Positions 34,900 to 43,491 are shown, numbered from the stretch's first letter. The stretch: 64,000 bases of DNA from CAJCIS01 sp965276755 (GCA_965276755.1 OZ255625.1:558001-622000), one strand, 5' to 3'. Notes: generated from the sequence alone by a model not told the origin. Translations and numbers: made by a program.

Positions 34900-35646
34900 G
34901 TGTCAACATCGCCCGGCAAGCCGGTTCGCGCGCGCAAGACCGACCCCGGCGCGCCGCCGTTGCGCCTGGCGCTGGCCAGCCGCCGTGCCAGCGAGACCGT
35001 TCAGGAATTCGCCCATCGCCGTTTGCGCCACGCCATCATGACCGGCCGCTTTCCGCCCGGTCTTGCGGTCACCATCCGCGGACTGGCCGCGCTGCTGGAC
35101 GTGTCGGCCATGCCGGTGCGCGAGGCGATGCGCCGCCTGGTTGCCGAGCGCGCGCTCGACCTGCTGGATAACCGGCGCGTGCGTGTGCCCGCCATGGACG
35201 AAGCGCGCTTCGCCACGCTGATTGCCGCACGCATCCTGCTCGAGCAGGAGGCCGCCAGGAGCGCGCTGCCTTGCGTCTCGCCCGCCGCACTGGCCGAGTT
35301 GCGCCGGCTGGATGGGCTGGCAGAGGAGGCTTTCGCCGCCGGTGACGCCGAGCGCACGATCGAGGCGAATTTCGCCTTCCATCGGTTCCTGTACTTGCTG
35401 GCGCCGTCGGACGCGCTGTTGCCGCTGATCGAGTCGATTTGGCTGCAGATCGGCCCTTTCATGCGCGCGGCTCTGCAAGGTGCCAACCCGCAGACGCGGC
35501 AGGATCGCCACGCCGATGCGATTGGCGCGATTGTCAGCGGCGACTCAGAAGCGCTGGTTCGGGCCATTGCTGCGGACGTGGAAGAGGGCGTGCAATTGCT
35601 GCCGCGTGAAGGGTTGCGGCGGGCCGCTTTAAGGACTTGTCCTTAG
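34900..35646 (+). CDS. GntR-family transcriptional regulator (FadR-like)
   Basis: A 248-residue repressor-type regulator. The winged helix-turn-helix is FAHRRLRHAIMTGRFPPG followed by TIRGLAALLDVSAMPVREAMRRL, the GntR signature. The C-terminal helical FCD domain carries the metal/ligand residues (LIAARILLEQEAAR and FHRFLYLLA). The GTG at 34900 is 11 bases after GGGAGG. Its divergence from puuD-puuA makes that polyamine operon the likely target; CTGTGGCCCAAACAG at 34867-34881 is a weak dyad in the gap that might be its site. Confidence 0.9.
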   Translation: MSTSPGKPVRARKTDPGAPPLRLALASRRASETVQEFAHRRLRHAIMTGRFPPGLAVTIRGLAALLDVSAMPVREAMRRLVAERALDLLDNRRVRVPAMDEARFATLIAARILLEQEAARSALPCVSPAALAELRRLDGLAEEAFAAGDAERTIEANFAFHRFLYLLAPSDALLPLIESIWLQIGPFMRAALQGANPQTRQDRHADAIGAIVSGDSEALVRAIAADVEEGVQLLPREGLRRAALRTCP

Positions 35647-35703
35647 CGGGGTCCAGGGGCAGAGCCCGCGCCTTGTTTTGCCGTATTCAAACAGCACGTG
35701 TGA

Positions 35704-36378
35704 TCAAACCAGACAAGTAATCGCTGCCCGCATAACTGCCAGCCGCTCGCCCAAACCACGCACCGAAACAGGGTGTCCGCGCGCCAGGTCCCTGCGCGCA
35801 AAAACGGCCGGCAAAGCGGCAGCAACAATGGGCCGCCGCCACCATGTGCGGTCTTCCAGCAGGCTCAACGCTGCATCGCGATCAACGGCGACCGGCCAGC
35901 CGCCAGGCCGGCCCGTCAGCGCCTGGTTTCGCCATACGCCCGCGATGCCGCAGCCCGCCCCCAGGCGCACCAGGGCGTTGCTCTCCTCAGCACTTGCTCC
36001 AAGCAAAGCGCCCGCCGCCGCCGCCAGCGCACCAGGCCCGCGACGCATCAGGCTCATGGCATCGCTCTCTTCCAAAGCCTCCTCCCGCGCCTCGATCATC
36101 GAGCCAAGAAGAGCCAACGGCACCCCGCCGATCGCAATCAGCTCGCCGAGCGGCCCGGCCACCTCGTGCCGCCGCCGCGCCCCGTCCACGACCTCGCGCC
36201 ACCAGTGCAGCCGGATAAGCACCAGGCCCGGCTCGCGCGCCACCTCGGCTGCCCGCGCCAGCTCGTGGTTGAAGGCATAGAGCGTCATCAGCGCCTCCCG
36301 CCTGGCCGGGGGCGCGAACAGGGTGCAGAAATAGCGGTCGGGATCATGCCGGCGCACCAGCTCGGCCACAGGCGTCAT
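35704..36378 (-). CDS. Squalene/phytoene synthase-like protein (NDUFAF6-type)
   Basis: A 224-residue all-helical protein of the squalene/phytoene synthase fold. The opening RRHDPDRYFCTLFAPPARREALMTLYAFNHELAR matches the family's first helices. The usual first Asp-rich motif (DxxxD, metal-diphosphate binding) is replaced by FNHELARAAEV, and no clear second motif is seen, so it is probably not a prenyl synthase. Such shortened members resemble NDUFAF6, a respiratory complex I assembly factor. That role is inference. Confidence 0.78.
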   Translation of the reverse strand: MTPVAELVRRHDPDRYFCTLFAPPARREALMTLYAFNHELARAAEVAREPGLVLIRLHWWREVVDGARRRHEVAGPLGELIAIGGVPLALLGSMIEAREEALEESDAMSLMRRGPGALAAAAGALLGASAEESNALVRLGAGCGIAGVWRNQALTGRPGGWPVAVDRDAALSLLEDRTWWRRPIVAAALPAVFARRDLARGHPVSVRGLGERLAVMRAAITCLV

Positions 36379-36511
36379 GCTGCCGAGATGCCGCCCCTGC
36401 GCAGTGGTGGCAAGTGCTGCGCCCTGTCGGCAGGGCAGACCCGATGTGGAACAATAGCCGCGTCATGCGTTGCAACCACCGCCAAGCCCAAAGACCACGG
36501 AGAATGCAAAG

Positions 36512-37114
36512 ATGGCCTTCGAACTGCCCCCCCTGCCCTACGACACCAACGCGTTGACCGCTGCCGGCATGTGCCAGGAAACGCTGGAGCTGCACCACGG
36601 CAAGCATCACCAAGCCTATGTCACCGCATTGAACGGCTTCGTCGAAAAAGACCCCGCGCTCCAGGGCAAATCGCTGGACGAGATCGTCAAGCAGACGAGC
36701 TCAACGCCAGGCCCGGTCTTCAACAATGCCGGCCAGCACTGGAACCATATTCTTTTCTGGAAAAACCTCTCGCCCACCGGCGGTAGGATCCCCGGCAAGC
36801 TCGCCGCCAAGATCGACAGCGACCTGGGCGGTGCGGACAAATTCAAGGAAGCCTTCAAGGCGGCCGCCATCGGCCAATTCGGCTCAGGCTGGGCCTGGCT
36901 GATCGTTGGGAAGGACGGCAAGCTCGCCATCACCAAGACGCCCAACGGCAGCAACCCGCTCGCCACCGGCGAGGGCCAGGTCCTGCTCGCACTCGACGTT
37001 TGGGAGCACAGCTACTACCTCGATTTCCGCAATCGCCGGCCGGACTATACGCAGAACTATCTCGACAAGCTCGCCAATTACGAGTTCGCCGAAGCCCAGT
37101 TGCAGGCGGCATGA
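36512..37114 (+). CDS. sodB: Superoxide dismutase, Fe/Mn type
   Basis: A 200-residue cytosolic enzyme converting superoxide to hydrogen peroxide and oxygen. The metal ligands are visible as His28 (LELHHGKHH), His79 (GQHWNH), Asp162 and His166 (LDVWEHSYYL). The Gln in NNAGQHWNH and the overall pattern favour the iron type. The start ATG at 36512 follows ACGGAGAATGCAAAG. The stop overlaps the ATG of a small ORF (ATGA). Confidence 0.96.
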   Translation: MAFELPPLPYDTNALTAAGMCQETLELHHGKHHQAYVTALNGFVEKDPALQGKSLDEIVKQTSSTPGPVFNNAGQHWNHILFWKNLSPTGGRIPGKLAAKIDSDLGGADKFKEAFKAAAIGQFGSGWAWLIVGKDGKLAITKTPNGSNPLATGEGQVLLALDVWEHSYYLDFRNRRPDYTQNYLDKLANYEFAEAQLQAA

Positions 37115-37413
37115 CGCTGACACGCAAACGCGCAGGTGCCAGCCCGCCCTCGCCTTTTGATCTTCCGTTGATGATGGCAGAACTGGCCGCGGCATCTTGG
37201 GAAACGGTCTGGCACCGCAGCCTGCTGATGATGAGCGGGCAGTGCACGTCCGTCGAATACCAGCAGATGGTGACGGAAAAGATGAGCGCGTTGCAGCTCG
37301 CCGGCACGGCCATGTTCTCGGGCCACGATGCCGAGGCGATTCTTAGGCCTTTTCATAAGCGGGCTACAGCTAATGCACGCAGGCTTAGAAGAAAGGAAGC
37401 AGTCCTTTTTTAA
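37111..37413 (+). CDS. Small hypothetical protein coupled to superoxide dismutase gene
   Basis: A 100-residue protein translated from the ATG that overlaps the sodB stop. The middle (MMAELAAASWETVWHRSLLMM then SVEYQQMVTEKMSALQLAGTAM) is amphipathic and helical, somewhat like short phasin-type proteins, but I cannot confirm that. The last residues KEAVLF and the TAA come from the decayed family A copy A4, so the C-terminus has been altered by the repeat. Confidence 0.7.
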   Translation: MTLTRKRAGASPPSPFDLPLMMAELAAASWETVWHRSLLMMSGQCTSVEYQQMVTEKMSALQLAGTAMFSGHDAEAILRPFHKRATANARRLRRKEAVLF

Positions 37414-37436
37414 AAAAACGGAGACGAAGCGAAAAA
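37391..37436 (-). repeat. Decayed family A hairpin (copy A4)
   Basis: AAGGAAGCAGTCCTTTTTT matches the left half of reverse family A copies. The second arm is disrupted (AAAAAAACGGAGACGAAG), although GCGAAAAACT further on recalls the family tail. It supplies the stop codon of the small ORF upstream. Confidence 0.65.
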
Positions 37437-37458
37437 CTCGTCTCTGTTTGCGGCGCGC

Positions 37459-37746
37459 TCAACGCTGTCCGGCCATGATCAAGGGCCAGGAGAGGTGGAT
37501 CAGGACCAATATCAGCACGACAAGAACAAGCGTGCGCAACACGCCGCCAAACAGCTTGACCACCGCAACAATGATCACAAGCGGAACCAGCATCAGCACC
37601 AGCGTCTGCAGCGCGCCATGAATACCGGCTGCCTGCAAGGGCCCGCGCAACGCCTGCTCCAGGGTGTTCATCGCGCTCAGGAATACGCGCAGTCCCGCGT
37701 TCAGGAGGCGATCGAAAGCACGGGCGACAACATCGACGATTTCCAA
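37459..37746 (-). CDS. Small two-span membrane protein
   Basis: A 95-residue protein with an amphipathic N-terminal half (MEIVDVVARAFDRLLNAGLR) and two hydrophobic segments, LVLMLVPLVIIVAVVKLFGG and LRTLVLVVLILVLIHLSW. It resembles small envelope proteins of alphaproteobacteria that have no known function. No partner gene is evident. Confidence 0.6.
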   Translation of the reverse strand: MEIVDVVARAFDRLLNAGLRVFLSAMNTLEQALRGPLQAAGIHGALQTLVLMLVPLVIIVAVVKLFGGVLRTLVLVVLILVLIHLSWPLIMAGQR

Positions 37747-37849
37747 AAAGCCACGCTCCCGCCAAAATCAAACCCAGACCTAGTCCAAGATGCCTGTCCG
37801 GTGCCACTCCCTCAGGGTGCCTTCCCTCGGGCTGCTTGACCAAAATGAT

Positions 37850-37888
37850 GACGGGGGGTTTGGGGGGGCAGGCACTGCTCCCCCAATC
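37850..37888 (+). repeat. Family B interspersed hairpin (copy B10)
   Basis: GACGGGGGGTTTGGGGGGGCAG-GCA-CTGCTCCCCCAATC. The inner stem is GCAG/CTGC, a two-site compensated change from GATG/CATC, and the outer T-A pair is replaced by TTGG/CCAA. It lies between two minus-strand genes. Confidence 0.87.
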
Positions 37889-37922
37889 TTCCGAAAAGAC
37901 TCTGACCTTCTGCTAACCGTTA

Positions 37923-38225
37923 TCAGTGCATCGTGGCGGTCTGGCTCGCGGCGTAATCGCTGAGTGCGGCCACGGCACGCGCGGAAGGGTCGAGGTCCGA
38001 GCCGGGCGCGCGGGCGAGATCGACCAGGGCGTGGCGGGCGCGCTGATCCAGCCTGCTCAGCTGCAATGTCACGGTCGGATCGGCGTCGGATCGCTCCTCG
38101 TAGGACAGCACCATCCCGTGGGCGATCAGGTAGGCATCGAAGATGGCGCGGGGATCATGGCGGTCGATCTGCCATGGCATGACGGCGCAACCGGACAGCA
38201 TCAGGCAGAACAGGACGGCGCGCAT
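37923..38225 (-). CDS. Small lipoprotein, unknown function
   Basis: A 100-residue protein beginning at the ATG at 38225. MRAVLFCLMLSGCAVMPWQ is a short signal peptide with a lipobox (LSGC), so it is likely anchored to a membrane by lipid at Cys13. The mature part is helical and charged (DPRAIFDAYLIAHGM, RLDQRARHALVDLAR). Not recognised. Confidence 0.68.
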   Translation of the reverse strand: MRAVLFCLMLSGCAVMPWQIDRHDPRAIFDAYLIAHGMVLSYEERSDADPTVTLQLSRLDQRARHALVDLARAPGSDLDPSARAVAALSDYAASQTATMH

Positions 38226-38282
38226 GGCCGCAAGCCTAGACCGGCCAGGTGCAATGACCAAGGTAGGCGACCCGAACTCCGC

Positions 38283-38918
38283 CTAAGGTTGCGTGGCGCC
38301 GATACCCGGCGCCGGCGAAACCGCACCCGCGGACAGGCCGCCATTGACGGCGCCCGTCGTGCCGCCGGCAGGCGAGACACCGGTTGCAGCCCCGGCGATC
38401 CCCCCGCTGGTAGGCCCGGTGGGCCCGGGCACCGAGACGGCGGGCGGCACCGTATTGGTCGCGGACAGAACGGGGCCGGAGGCCGGCCCATTTGGTTGAA
38501 AGGTCTGCGGGCCGCCGAAGGGCGGGTGCATGACGTAGGTGCTCAGTGGCGTCAGGCGCGTCGTGCCGGCGATGAAGGGCACGAACAAGCCGCAAAACAC
38601 CACAAAAGCCGCGGCCGCCATCCAGTAGCCGCCGGTCCTGACCTTGTTCTCGTACAAGGCCAGCCATTCGCGCACGAGCCAGATCGGCGGATGCGGCGCG
38701 CCGGCGACAACGCCGCGCACGACCGTCCCGGGCCGGCCCGTGTAGCGCTCATTGATCAGGTCGCGGATCTCGTCGGGCCCGCGCAACTGGAGCGCGTCAT
38801 ACCAGCGGATCATGTCCTCGGGATTGAAGCGGCCGTACTCGTAATCGCCGATCAGCTCACGCCAGAACAGCGATATGCCTACCTCTTCCCGGATGTCGCG
38901 ATCGGATTCCTGCGGCAT
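38283..38918 (-). CDS. Hypothetical membrane protein with Gly/Pro-rich tail
   Basis: A 211-residue protein: a soluble charged N-terminal part (ELIGDYEYGRFNPEDMIRWYDAL), one membrane span (YWMAAAAFVVFCGLFVPFIAG, about residues 98-118) and a Gly/Pro/Ala/Thr-rich C-terminal half without folded features. The arrangement suggests a single-pass inner-membrane protein with a low-complexity periplasmic tail. No family recognised. Confidence 0.62.
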   Translation of the reverse strand: MPQESDRDIREEVGISLFWRELIGDYEYGRFNPEDMIRWYDALQLRGPDEIRDLINERYTGRPGTVVRGVVAGAPHPPIWLVREWLALYENKVRTGGYWMAAAAFVVFCGLFVPFIAGTTRLTPLSTYVMHPPFGGPQTFQPNGPASGPVLSATNTVPPAVSVPGPTGPTSGGIAGAATGVSPAGGTTGAVNGGLSAGAVSPAPGIGATQP

Positions 38919-38958
38919 GCCTGTTCCACCTTCCTATCCGCCGTTCTGCAGGACCCCG

Positions 38959-39594
38959 TCAGGTCCCATAACCGCGCAGGAAAAGCTTAACCGCCTCTTG
39001 CACGACGCGGTCAATCTCCGCCTCGCTGACCGCGGCCACCAATCCCATCCTGCGCTTCATGACAAGCCGGGTCGTCATCAATGCGAAGAGCTGGTCGGCA
39101 GCAAATGCAGGGTCGGCCACGCGCAACTGGCCGGCCCGCGTCATCTGCGCGATCAGCGCGCTCATGCAGCTCAGCCCTCGCTTGGGTCCTGCGTCATGGA
39201 AGGCTTCGGCCAGGTCGGGAAATTTGTGCGCCTCGGCCACGACCATGCGGTAGATCAGCAGGCCTGGCTCGCTGATCAGCATGTCCAGGATGCGCCGGCC
39301 GACGCGCAGCAGGGTCGCCTGCGCGGGCGCCTGGCCGTCGATCTCGCCGAAGACAAGCAGAAGATGCTCGGTGCACTCGCGCTGGACGAAGGCGGCGAAA
39401 AGCGCCTTCTTCCCGTCAAAGTAATTGTAGAGCGTGCCCTTCGAGACACCGGCCATTGCGGCGATGTGGGACATGCTGGCCCCCTCGTAGCCGTCCTGCG
39501 CGAAGGCGGCGGCTGCGCCGTCCAGGATCTGGCGTTCCTTCTCCGGGGAGCGGACATCCTGGTCTGAGGTCACCGCCGGTTGGGTCTTTTGCAT
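38959..39594 (-). CDS. TetR-family transcriptional repressor
   Basis: A 211-residue regulator. The N-terminal helix-turn-helix is typical: ILDGAAAAFAQDGYEGASMSHIAAMAGVSKGTLYNYFDGKKALF. The C-terminal ligand domain is divergent (TetR_C type with FALMTTRLVMKRRMGLV). It is divergent to the outer-membrane efflux gene and a perfect 10-bp-arm palindrome lies in the gap (39634-39658), so it very probably controls that gene and itself. The inducer is unknown. Confidence 0.9.
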   Translation of the reverse strand: MQKTQPAVTSDQDVRSPEKERQILDGAAAAFAQDGYEGASMSHIAAMAGVSKGTLYNYFDGKKALFAAFVQRECTEHLLLVFGEIDGQAPAQATLLRVGRRILDMLISEPGLLIYRMVVAEAHKFPDLAEAFHDAGPKRGLSCMSALIAQMTRAGQLRVADPAFAADQLFALMTTRLVMKRRMGLVAAVSEAEIDRVVQEAVKLFLRGYGT

Positions 39595-39633
39595 GTGGCA
39601 TTGACGATCACGGCAAAACTCCTAGCTTGTCAA

Positions 39634-39658
39634 CGCTGACCGAACCGATCGGTCAGCG
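39634..39658. promoter_or_regulatory. Probable operator of the divergent TetR regulator
   Basis: Perfect dyad CGCTGACCGA-ACCGA-TCGGTCAGCG, 40 bases upstream of the tetR start and 114 bases upstream of the efflux gene start. Symmetry and size suit a TetR/QacR-type operator. Confidence 0.7.
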
Positions 39659-39771
39659 CGGGTCCCGCTTGCCCGCACCACCCCGTGTCGCCAGCCAGGC
39701 GTGCGCGCTTTGCTTGGGCGGGCGGTCTGCCTTATGCCGCCGCCTGAGCCGTTTCGCTTGGAGCCTGCCTC

Positions 39772-41328
39772 ATGCGCTGCATAAATTTGGCCTTCGCGCG
39801 GCGTGCGGCCTGCCTCGCTTTGCCCGTGCTTGGCGCCGGCTGCACCGTAGGGCCTTCCTGGACCCGACCCAGCACGTGGTCGCCCACGCATTGGTTCTCG
39901 GCCGCGCGACAGGCCCCACCGCCGCCCGTGCAGAGTCTGCCGGTGCCGGAGAAGATCGATCCCAACTGGTGGAACCTGCTGCACGACGCCGAGCTCACCT
40001 CGCTGGAGGGCCGCGTCGCCGCGGCCAACCTCAACGTGCGCCTCTCGACGATCCGCCTGGCCGAGAGCCGCTCGCAGCGCCGCATCACCGGGGCGGATCA
40101 GTTCCCGACCCTGCAGGGGGACGGGTCCTATACGCGCGAGCGCATCTCCTCGAAAGGCGTGCTCGGGATAGTGGGCGGCAGCAGCGGTGGGGCCAGCTTC
40201 GGCAGCATGGGCGGCATGGCCGGCGGCACATCCGGCCGCATGGGGGCGATACCCAGCTCTGCGACGGGCGGCATGACGATCCCGCCCTTCAATCTGTGGC
40301 AGTACGGCTTCGATGCGTCCTGGGAACTCGATCTGTGGGGCCGGGTGCGACGGGAGATCGAGAGTGCCGACGCTGCGCTGGAAGCCAGCGAGGATGCGCG
40401 GCGCAACAGCCTGCTGAGCGTGGTGGCCGAAGTCGCGCGCGACTACATCCAGTTGCGCGGCGTGCAGACCCAGCTCGCCATTGCCGCGGACAACATCAAG
40501 ACCGCAAGCGAGAGCCTGGATCTGACCCAGGCGCGCTATCGCGGCGGGCTGACGACGGATCTGGATGTCGCCAATGCCGCGGCGCAGTTGGCCACCGATC
40601 AGTCCAACGTGCCGCAGCTCGAGCAGCAACAGGACGAGCAGATCAATGCGCTCAGCTTCCTGCTTGGCGAGGCGCCTCAGGCCTTGCGTGCCGAGCTGAT
40701 CACGCCGGGTGCCGTACCACCCGTGCCGCCGCGCGTGCCCGTTGGCTTGCCGAGCGAGTTGGCGCGCCGGCGCCCGGACATCCGCCAGGCCGAGGCGCAA
40801 TTGCATTCGGCGACGGCCGATATCGGCGTGGCTGTGGCCGATTTCTATCCCAAGGTGACGCTGGACGGCAGTCTCGGGCTGCAGGCGCTCAAGGCCAAGG
40901 ACCTGGGCAACTGGGCCGCCCGCCAGTACGGCCTTGGCCCGACGATCAGCATTCCCATCTTCGAGGGGGGGCGGCTGCGCGCCACGCTGGAATTGCGCAA
41001 GGTCGAGCAACAGGAAGCGGCGCTGAACTATCAGCAGATCGTGTTGCAGGCCTGGCACGACGTCGATAACGCCATGACCGCTTACGCGGCCGAGCAGCGG
41101 CGGCGGGATGCGCTAGGCGAGAGCGTGGCGCAGAACCGGCGGGCATTGGACCTCGCGCGGCAGCGCTACACGCAGGGTGTCGCCGATTTCCTCAATGTGT
41201 TGGATGCCGAGCGTGCGCTGTTGCAGGCGCAACTACAGCTTGCGGAGAGCACGACCACTGTGAGCCAGAATTTGGTGCAGCTTTACAAGGCGCTGGGCGG
41301 CGGCTGGGAGCCTACCTACCCTATCTAA
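39772..41328 (+). CDS. Outer-membrane efflux channel, TolC superfamily NodT type
   Basis: A 518-residue outer-membrane lipoprotein that forms the exit duct of a tripartite efflux pump. The lipobox is LPVLGAGC (Cys24), and NWWNLLHDAELTSLEGRVAAANLNVR is the usual NodT opening. The two internal OEP repeats are visible (AEVARDYIQLRGVQTQLAIA and AYAAEQRRRDALGESVAQNRRALDLARQRY). A Gly/Ser-rich insert lies at about residues 125-165. The pump partners (RND or MFS and periplasmic adaptor) are not adjacent, so this is an orphan gene under TetR control. Confidence 0.92.
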   Translation: MRCINLAFARRAACLALPVLGAGCTVGPSWTRPSTWSPTHWFSAARQAPPPPVQSLPVPEKIDPNWWNLLHDAELTSLEGRVAAANLNVRLSTIRLAESRSQRRITGADQFPTLQGDGSYTRERISSKGVLGIVGGSSGGASFGSMGGMAGGTSGRMGAIPSSATGGMTIPPFNLWQYGFDASWELDLWGRVRREIESADAALEASEDARRNSLLSVVAEVARDYIQLRGVQTQLAIAADNIKTASESLDLTQARYRGGLTTDLDVANAAAQLATDQSNVPQLEQQQDEQINALSFLLGEAPQALRAELITPGAVPPVPPRVPVGLPSELARRRPDIRQAEAQLHSATADIGVAVADFYPKVTLDGSLGLQALKAKDLGNWAARQYGLGPTISIPIFEGGRLRATLELRKVEQQEAALNYQQIVLQAWHDVDNAMTAYAAEQRRRDALGESVAQNRRALDLARQRYTQGVADFLNVLDAERALLQAQLQLAESTTTVSQNLVQLYKALGGGWEPTYPI

Positions 41329-41465
41329 CGGCAACAGCAGCACGCAAGGAAAGGCCTGGACCCGTTGTGGCCTGAGGTTCCCAGACCCAGAAAGAGCATC
41401 ATCTGGCAAATTGATGTATGTGAACCCACCACAATTGAAGACTTCCTACTTTAGGGGACAAGGAT

Positions 41466-42704
41466 ATGCTTAATATTGCCAACCGCAATCGTTTGCTTTT
41501 TGCATTCGCTTTTTTTCTCGTCGGACTACGGGCATCCAACGCGCGCGCGGTGCCGACATTTACCACACTTGTATCGTTCAATGGGGCAAACGGAAGTTTG
41601 CCGCAGGCCCGATTGACCGTTGACGGCTCGGGCAATCTGTACGGAACTACGGGAATGGGAGGTGTTTCGCCCGGTAGCTACGGCGTTGTTTTTGAGCTCT
41701 CGGGACCTTCTCACACCAATTTCACAACCGTTGCGAAATTCCATGGCAGTGATGGAGCGACGCCACTGGCTCCGATCAGTATCGATGCTCATGGCGCCCT
41801 TCTCGGAACGGCGTCGACCGGCGGCTCCGCAAATTTGGGTACGGTCTTCCATCTCGTTGGGGCAGGGCATGGTCGTATTAAGACGTTGGTGACTTTTACC
41901 GGCGCGAATGGGTCTACACCTGAGAGCGGGCTTACCAGCGACTCCTCCGGCAATCTTTATGGAACGACCTACACCGGCGGATCTGGATCGGGCATATATG
42001 GCACGATCTTTGAAGTTCTCGGTAGGACGCACAAACGTCTCGTGACCCTGCACGCGTTCAGCGGCACGGACGGAGCTTTTCCAGCCACGCCATTGCTGGC
42101 GGACTCGTCGGGAAATCTGTTTGGCACGGCGTTCGAAGGCGGCGCACAGAACCTTGGCGTGGTCTATGAACTTTCCGGGTCGGACCACAAGACATATAGC
42201 ATCATTGCATCGTTCGACGGCGTTGATGGCGGATATCCAGAGGCCGGGCTGGTTATGGACGCCTCCGGCAACCTCTACGGAACGACGTCGGACATGGCCA
42301 AACACAACGGCGGGACGATTTACGAGCTTTCCGGGCCTGACCACAAGACGCTGACGACCCTTTATAGCTTTGGTTTTGGTCACCATAGCGGCCTGAACTC
42401 CATTGGCGGATTGCTGATAGACGCGGCCGGTAATTTGTATGGGACAACAGCTGCGGATGGAGGCGGCAGTGGCGGTACGGTTTACAAGCTGTCCGCGGAC
42501 CATAAGAAGTTGACAGTCCTCCACGCGTTTTCGGGCGGCTCTGGGGGACTTGAACCGCTTACGGGCTTGACTGCCGATTTGGCCGGTAATCTTTATGGTA
42601 CGACAATCGCAGGCGGAACTAGCAACCTGGGCACGGTCTTCGAACTCTCGGGAACCGGTTTCGTTACACAGAACAGTGAAATCGGCCATCGGCTTGTTGA
42701 ATGA
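41466..42704 (+). CDS. GloVer-repeat (TIGR03803) secreted protein 2
   Basis: A 412-residue paralogue of 15462-16736, with a signal peptide (RLLFAFAFFLVGLRASNARA). At least eight tandem units of about 45-50 residues carry GNLYGTT: DGSGNLYGTTGMGG, DSSGNLYGTTYTGG, DSSGNLFGTAFEGG, DASGNLYGTTSD, DAAGNLYGTTAADGG and DLAGNLYGTTIAGG. Unlike the first copy it has no internal Cys pairs. Its base composition is less GC-rich than its neighbours, which hints at transfer. Probably a surface or secreted propeller; function unknown. Confidence 0.86.
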   Translation: MLNIANRNRLLFAFAFFLVGLRASNARAVPTFTTLVSFNGANGSLPQARLTVDGSGNLYGTTGMGGVSPGSYGVVFELSGPSHTNFTTVAKFHGSDGATPLAPISIDAHGALLGTASTGGSANLGTVFHLVGAGHGRIKTLVTFTGANGSTPESGLTSDSSGNLYGTTYTGGSGSGIYGTIFEVLGRTHKRLVTLHAFSGTDGAFPATPLLADSSGNLFGTAFEGGAQNLGVVYELSGSDHKTYSIIASFDGVDGGYPEAGLVMDASGNLYGTTSDMAKHNGGTIYELSGPDHKTLTTLYSFGFGHHSGLNSIGGLLIDAAGNLYGTTAADGGGSGGTVYKLSADHKKLTVLHAFSGGSGGLEPLTGLTADLAGNLYGTTIAGGTSNLGTVFELSGTGFVTQNSEIGHRLVE

Positions 42705-42785
42705 CCGCACCTGCGCGCAATACGCTTTCGGAAAAACTGATCCGCCTCGTAATGTGGAGCGATGTGGGTGACGTGGAGCTGCCGC

Positions 42786-43370
42786 ATGCCAGTTGACGAG
42801 ACCAGCCTGGACACGCTTTTTCGGCACGCCAGATCGCACTATCACTGGATAGGCAAGCCCATACCGGATGAAACCCTGCGCGCGCTTTACGACGTCGCCA
42901 AATGGGGACCGACGTCTGCCAATGGCAGCCCGGCGCGCTTTGTGTTCCTGCGCACGCAGGCGGCGAAGGAACGCCTGGTGCCGGCGCTCTCGGCCGGTAA
43001 CGTGGAAAAGTCGCTAACCGCGGCGGTCGTGGTGATCGTGGCGTATGACCCGAAATTCTATGACAGATTGCCCGAACTGTTCCCGCACGTGGATGCGCGC
43101 GCCTGGTTCGCCGGCGACCGCGCGCTGTCGGAAGAAACAGCCTTTCGCAACGGCACGCTGCAAGGCGCCTACCTGATCATGGCCGCGCGCGCTCTGGGGC
43201 TCGATACGGGGGCGATGAGCGGCTTTGACCGGGCCATGGTCGATGAGGAATTCTTTGTTGAGTCTGGCTGGAAATCGAATTTCTTGCTCAATTTGGGCAC
43301 GGCCGATGTCAGCCAGCAATTGCCTCGTCAACCGCGGCTTCCTTTCGAGGATGCTTGTGTGTTGATGTAA
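42786..43370 (+). CDS. rutE: RutE/HadB-like nitroreductase-fold malonic semialdehyde reductase
   Basis: A 194-residue FMN enzyme of the nitroreductase fold. AKWGPTSANGSPARFVFLRT, LFPHVDARAWF and AAYLIMAARALGLDTGAMSGFDRA-type stretches closely follow RutE, which reduces malonic semialdehyde to 3-hydroxypropionate at the end of the pyrimidine Rut pathway. No other rut genes are nearby, so a general reductase role is also possible. The ATG at 42786 gives the normal length. The TAA stop touches family A copy A5. Confidence 0.85.
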   Translation: MPVDETSLDTLFRHARSHYHWIGKPIPDETLRALYDVAKWGPTSANGSPARFVFLRTQAAKERLVPALSAGNVEKSLTAAVVVIVAYDPKFYDRLPELFPHVDARAWFAGDRALSEETAFRNGTLQGAYLIMAARALGLDTGAMSGFDRAMVDEEFFVESGWKSNFLLNLGTADVSQQLPRQPRLPFEDACVLM

Positions 43371-43481
43371 AAGGAAGTCCTTCTTTTTTGAAAAAAAGAA
43401 GCAAAAAACTTTTGTCTGTTGAGGGCGGGTCTAACTTGCAAAAGTTTTTTGGTCCTTTTTTTCAAAAAAGGACTGCTTCCT
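43371..43481. repeat. Head-to-head family A pair (copies A5 and A6)
   Basis: A5 (43371-43422, reverse) has stem CTTCTTTTTT/AAAAAAGAAG and its AAGGAAG end abuts the rutE stop. A6 (43438-43481, forward) has stem GTCCTTTTTT/AAAAAAGGAC and ends 11 bases before tsaB. Between them is GAGGGCGGGTCTAACTT. Confidence 0.87.
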
Positions 43482-43491
43482 CTACGGTCTC

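Noticed and set aside
35643..35703. Terminator or RNA gene after the GntR gene
   Set aside because: The sequence GGACTTGTCCTTAGC has a short dyad only; too weak to call.
36512..37114. Manganese-only superoxide dismutase
   Set aside because: The NNAGQHWNH pattern is closer to the iron form; metal use cannot be settled from sequence, so the call is left as Fe/Mn type.
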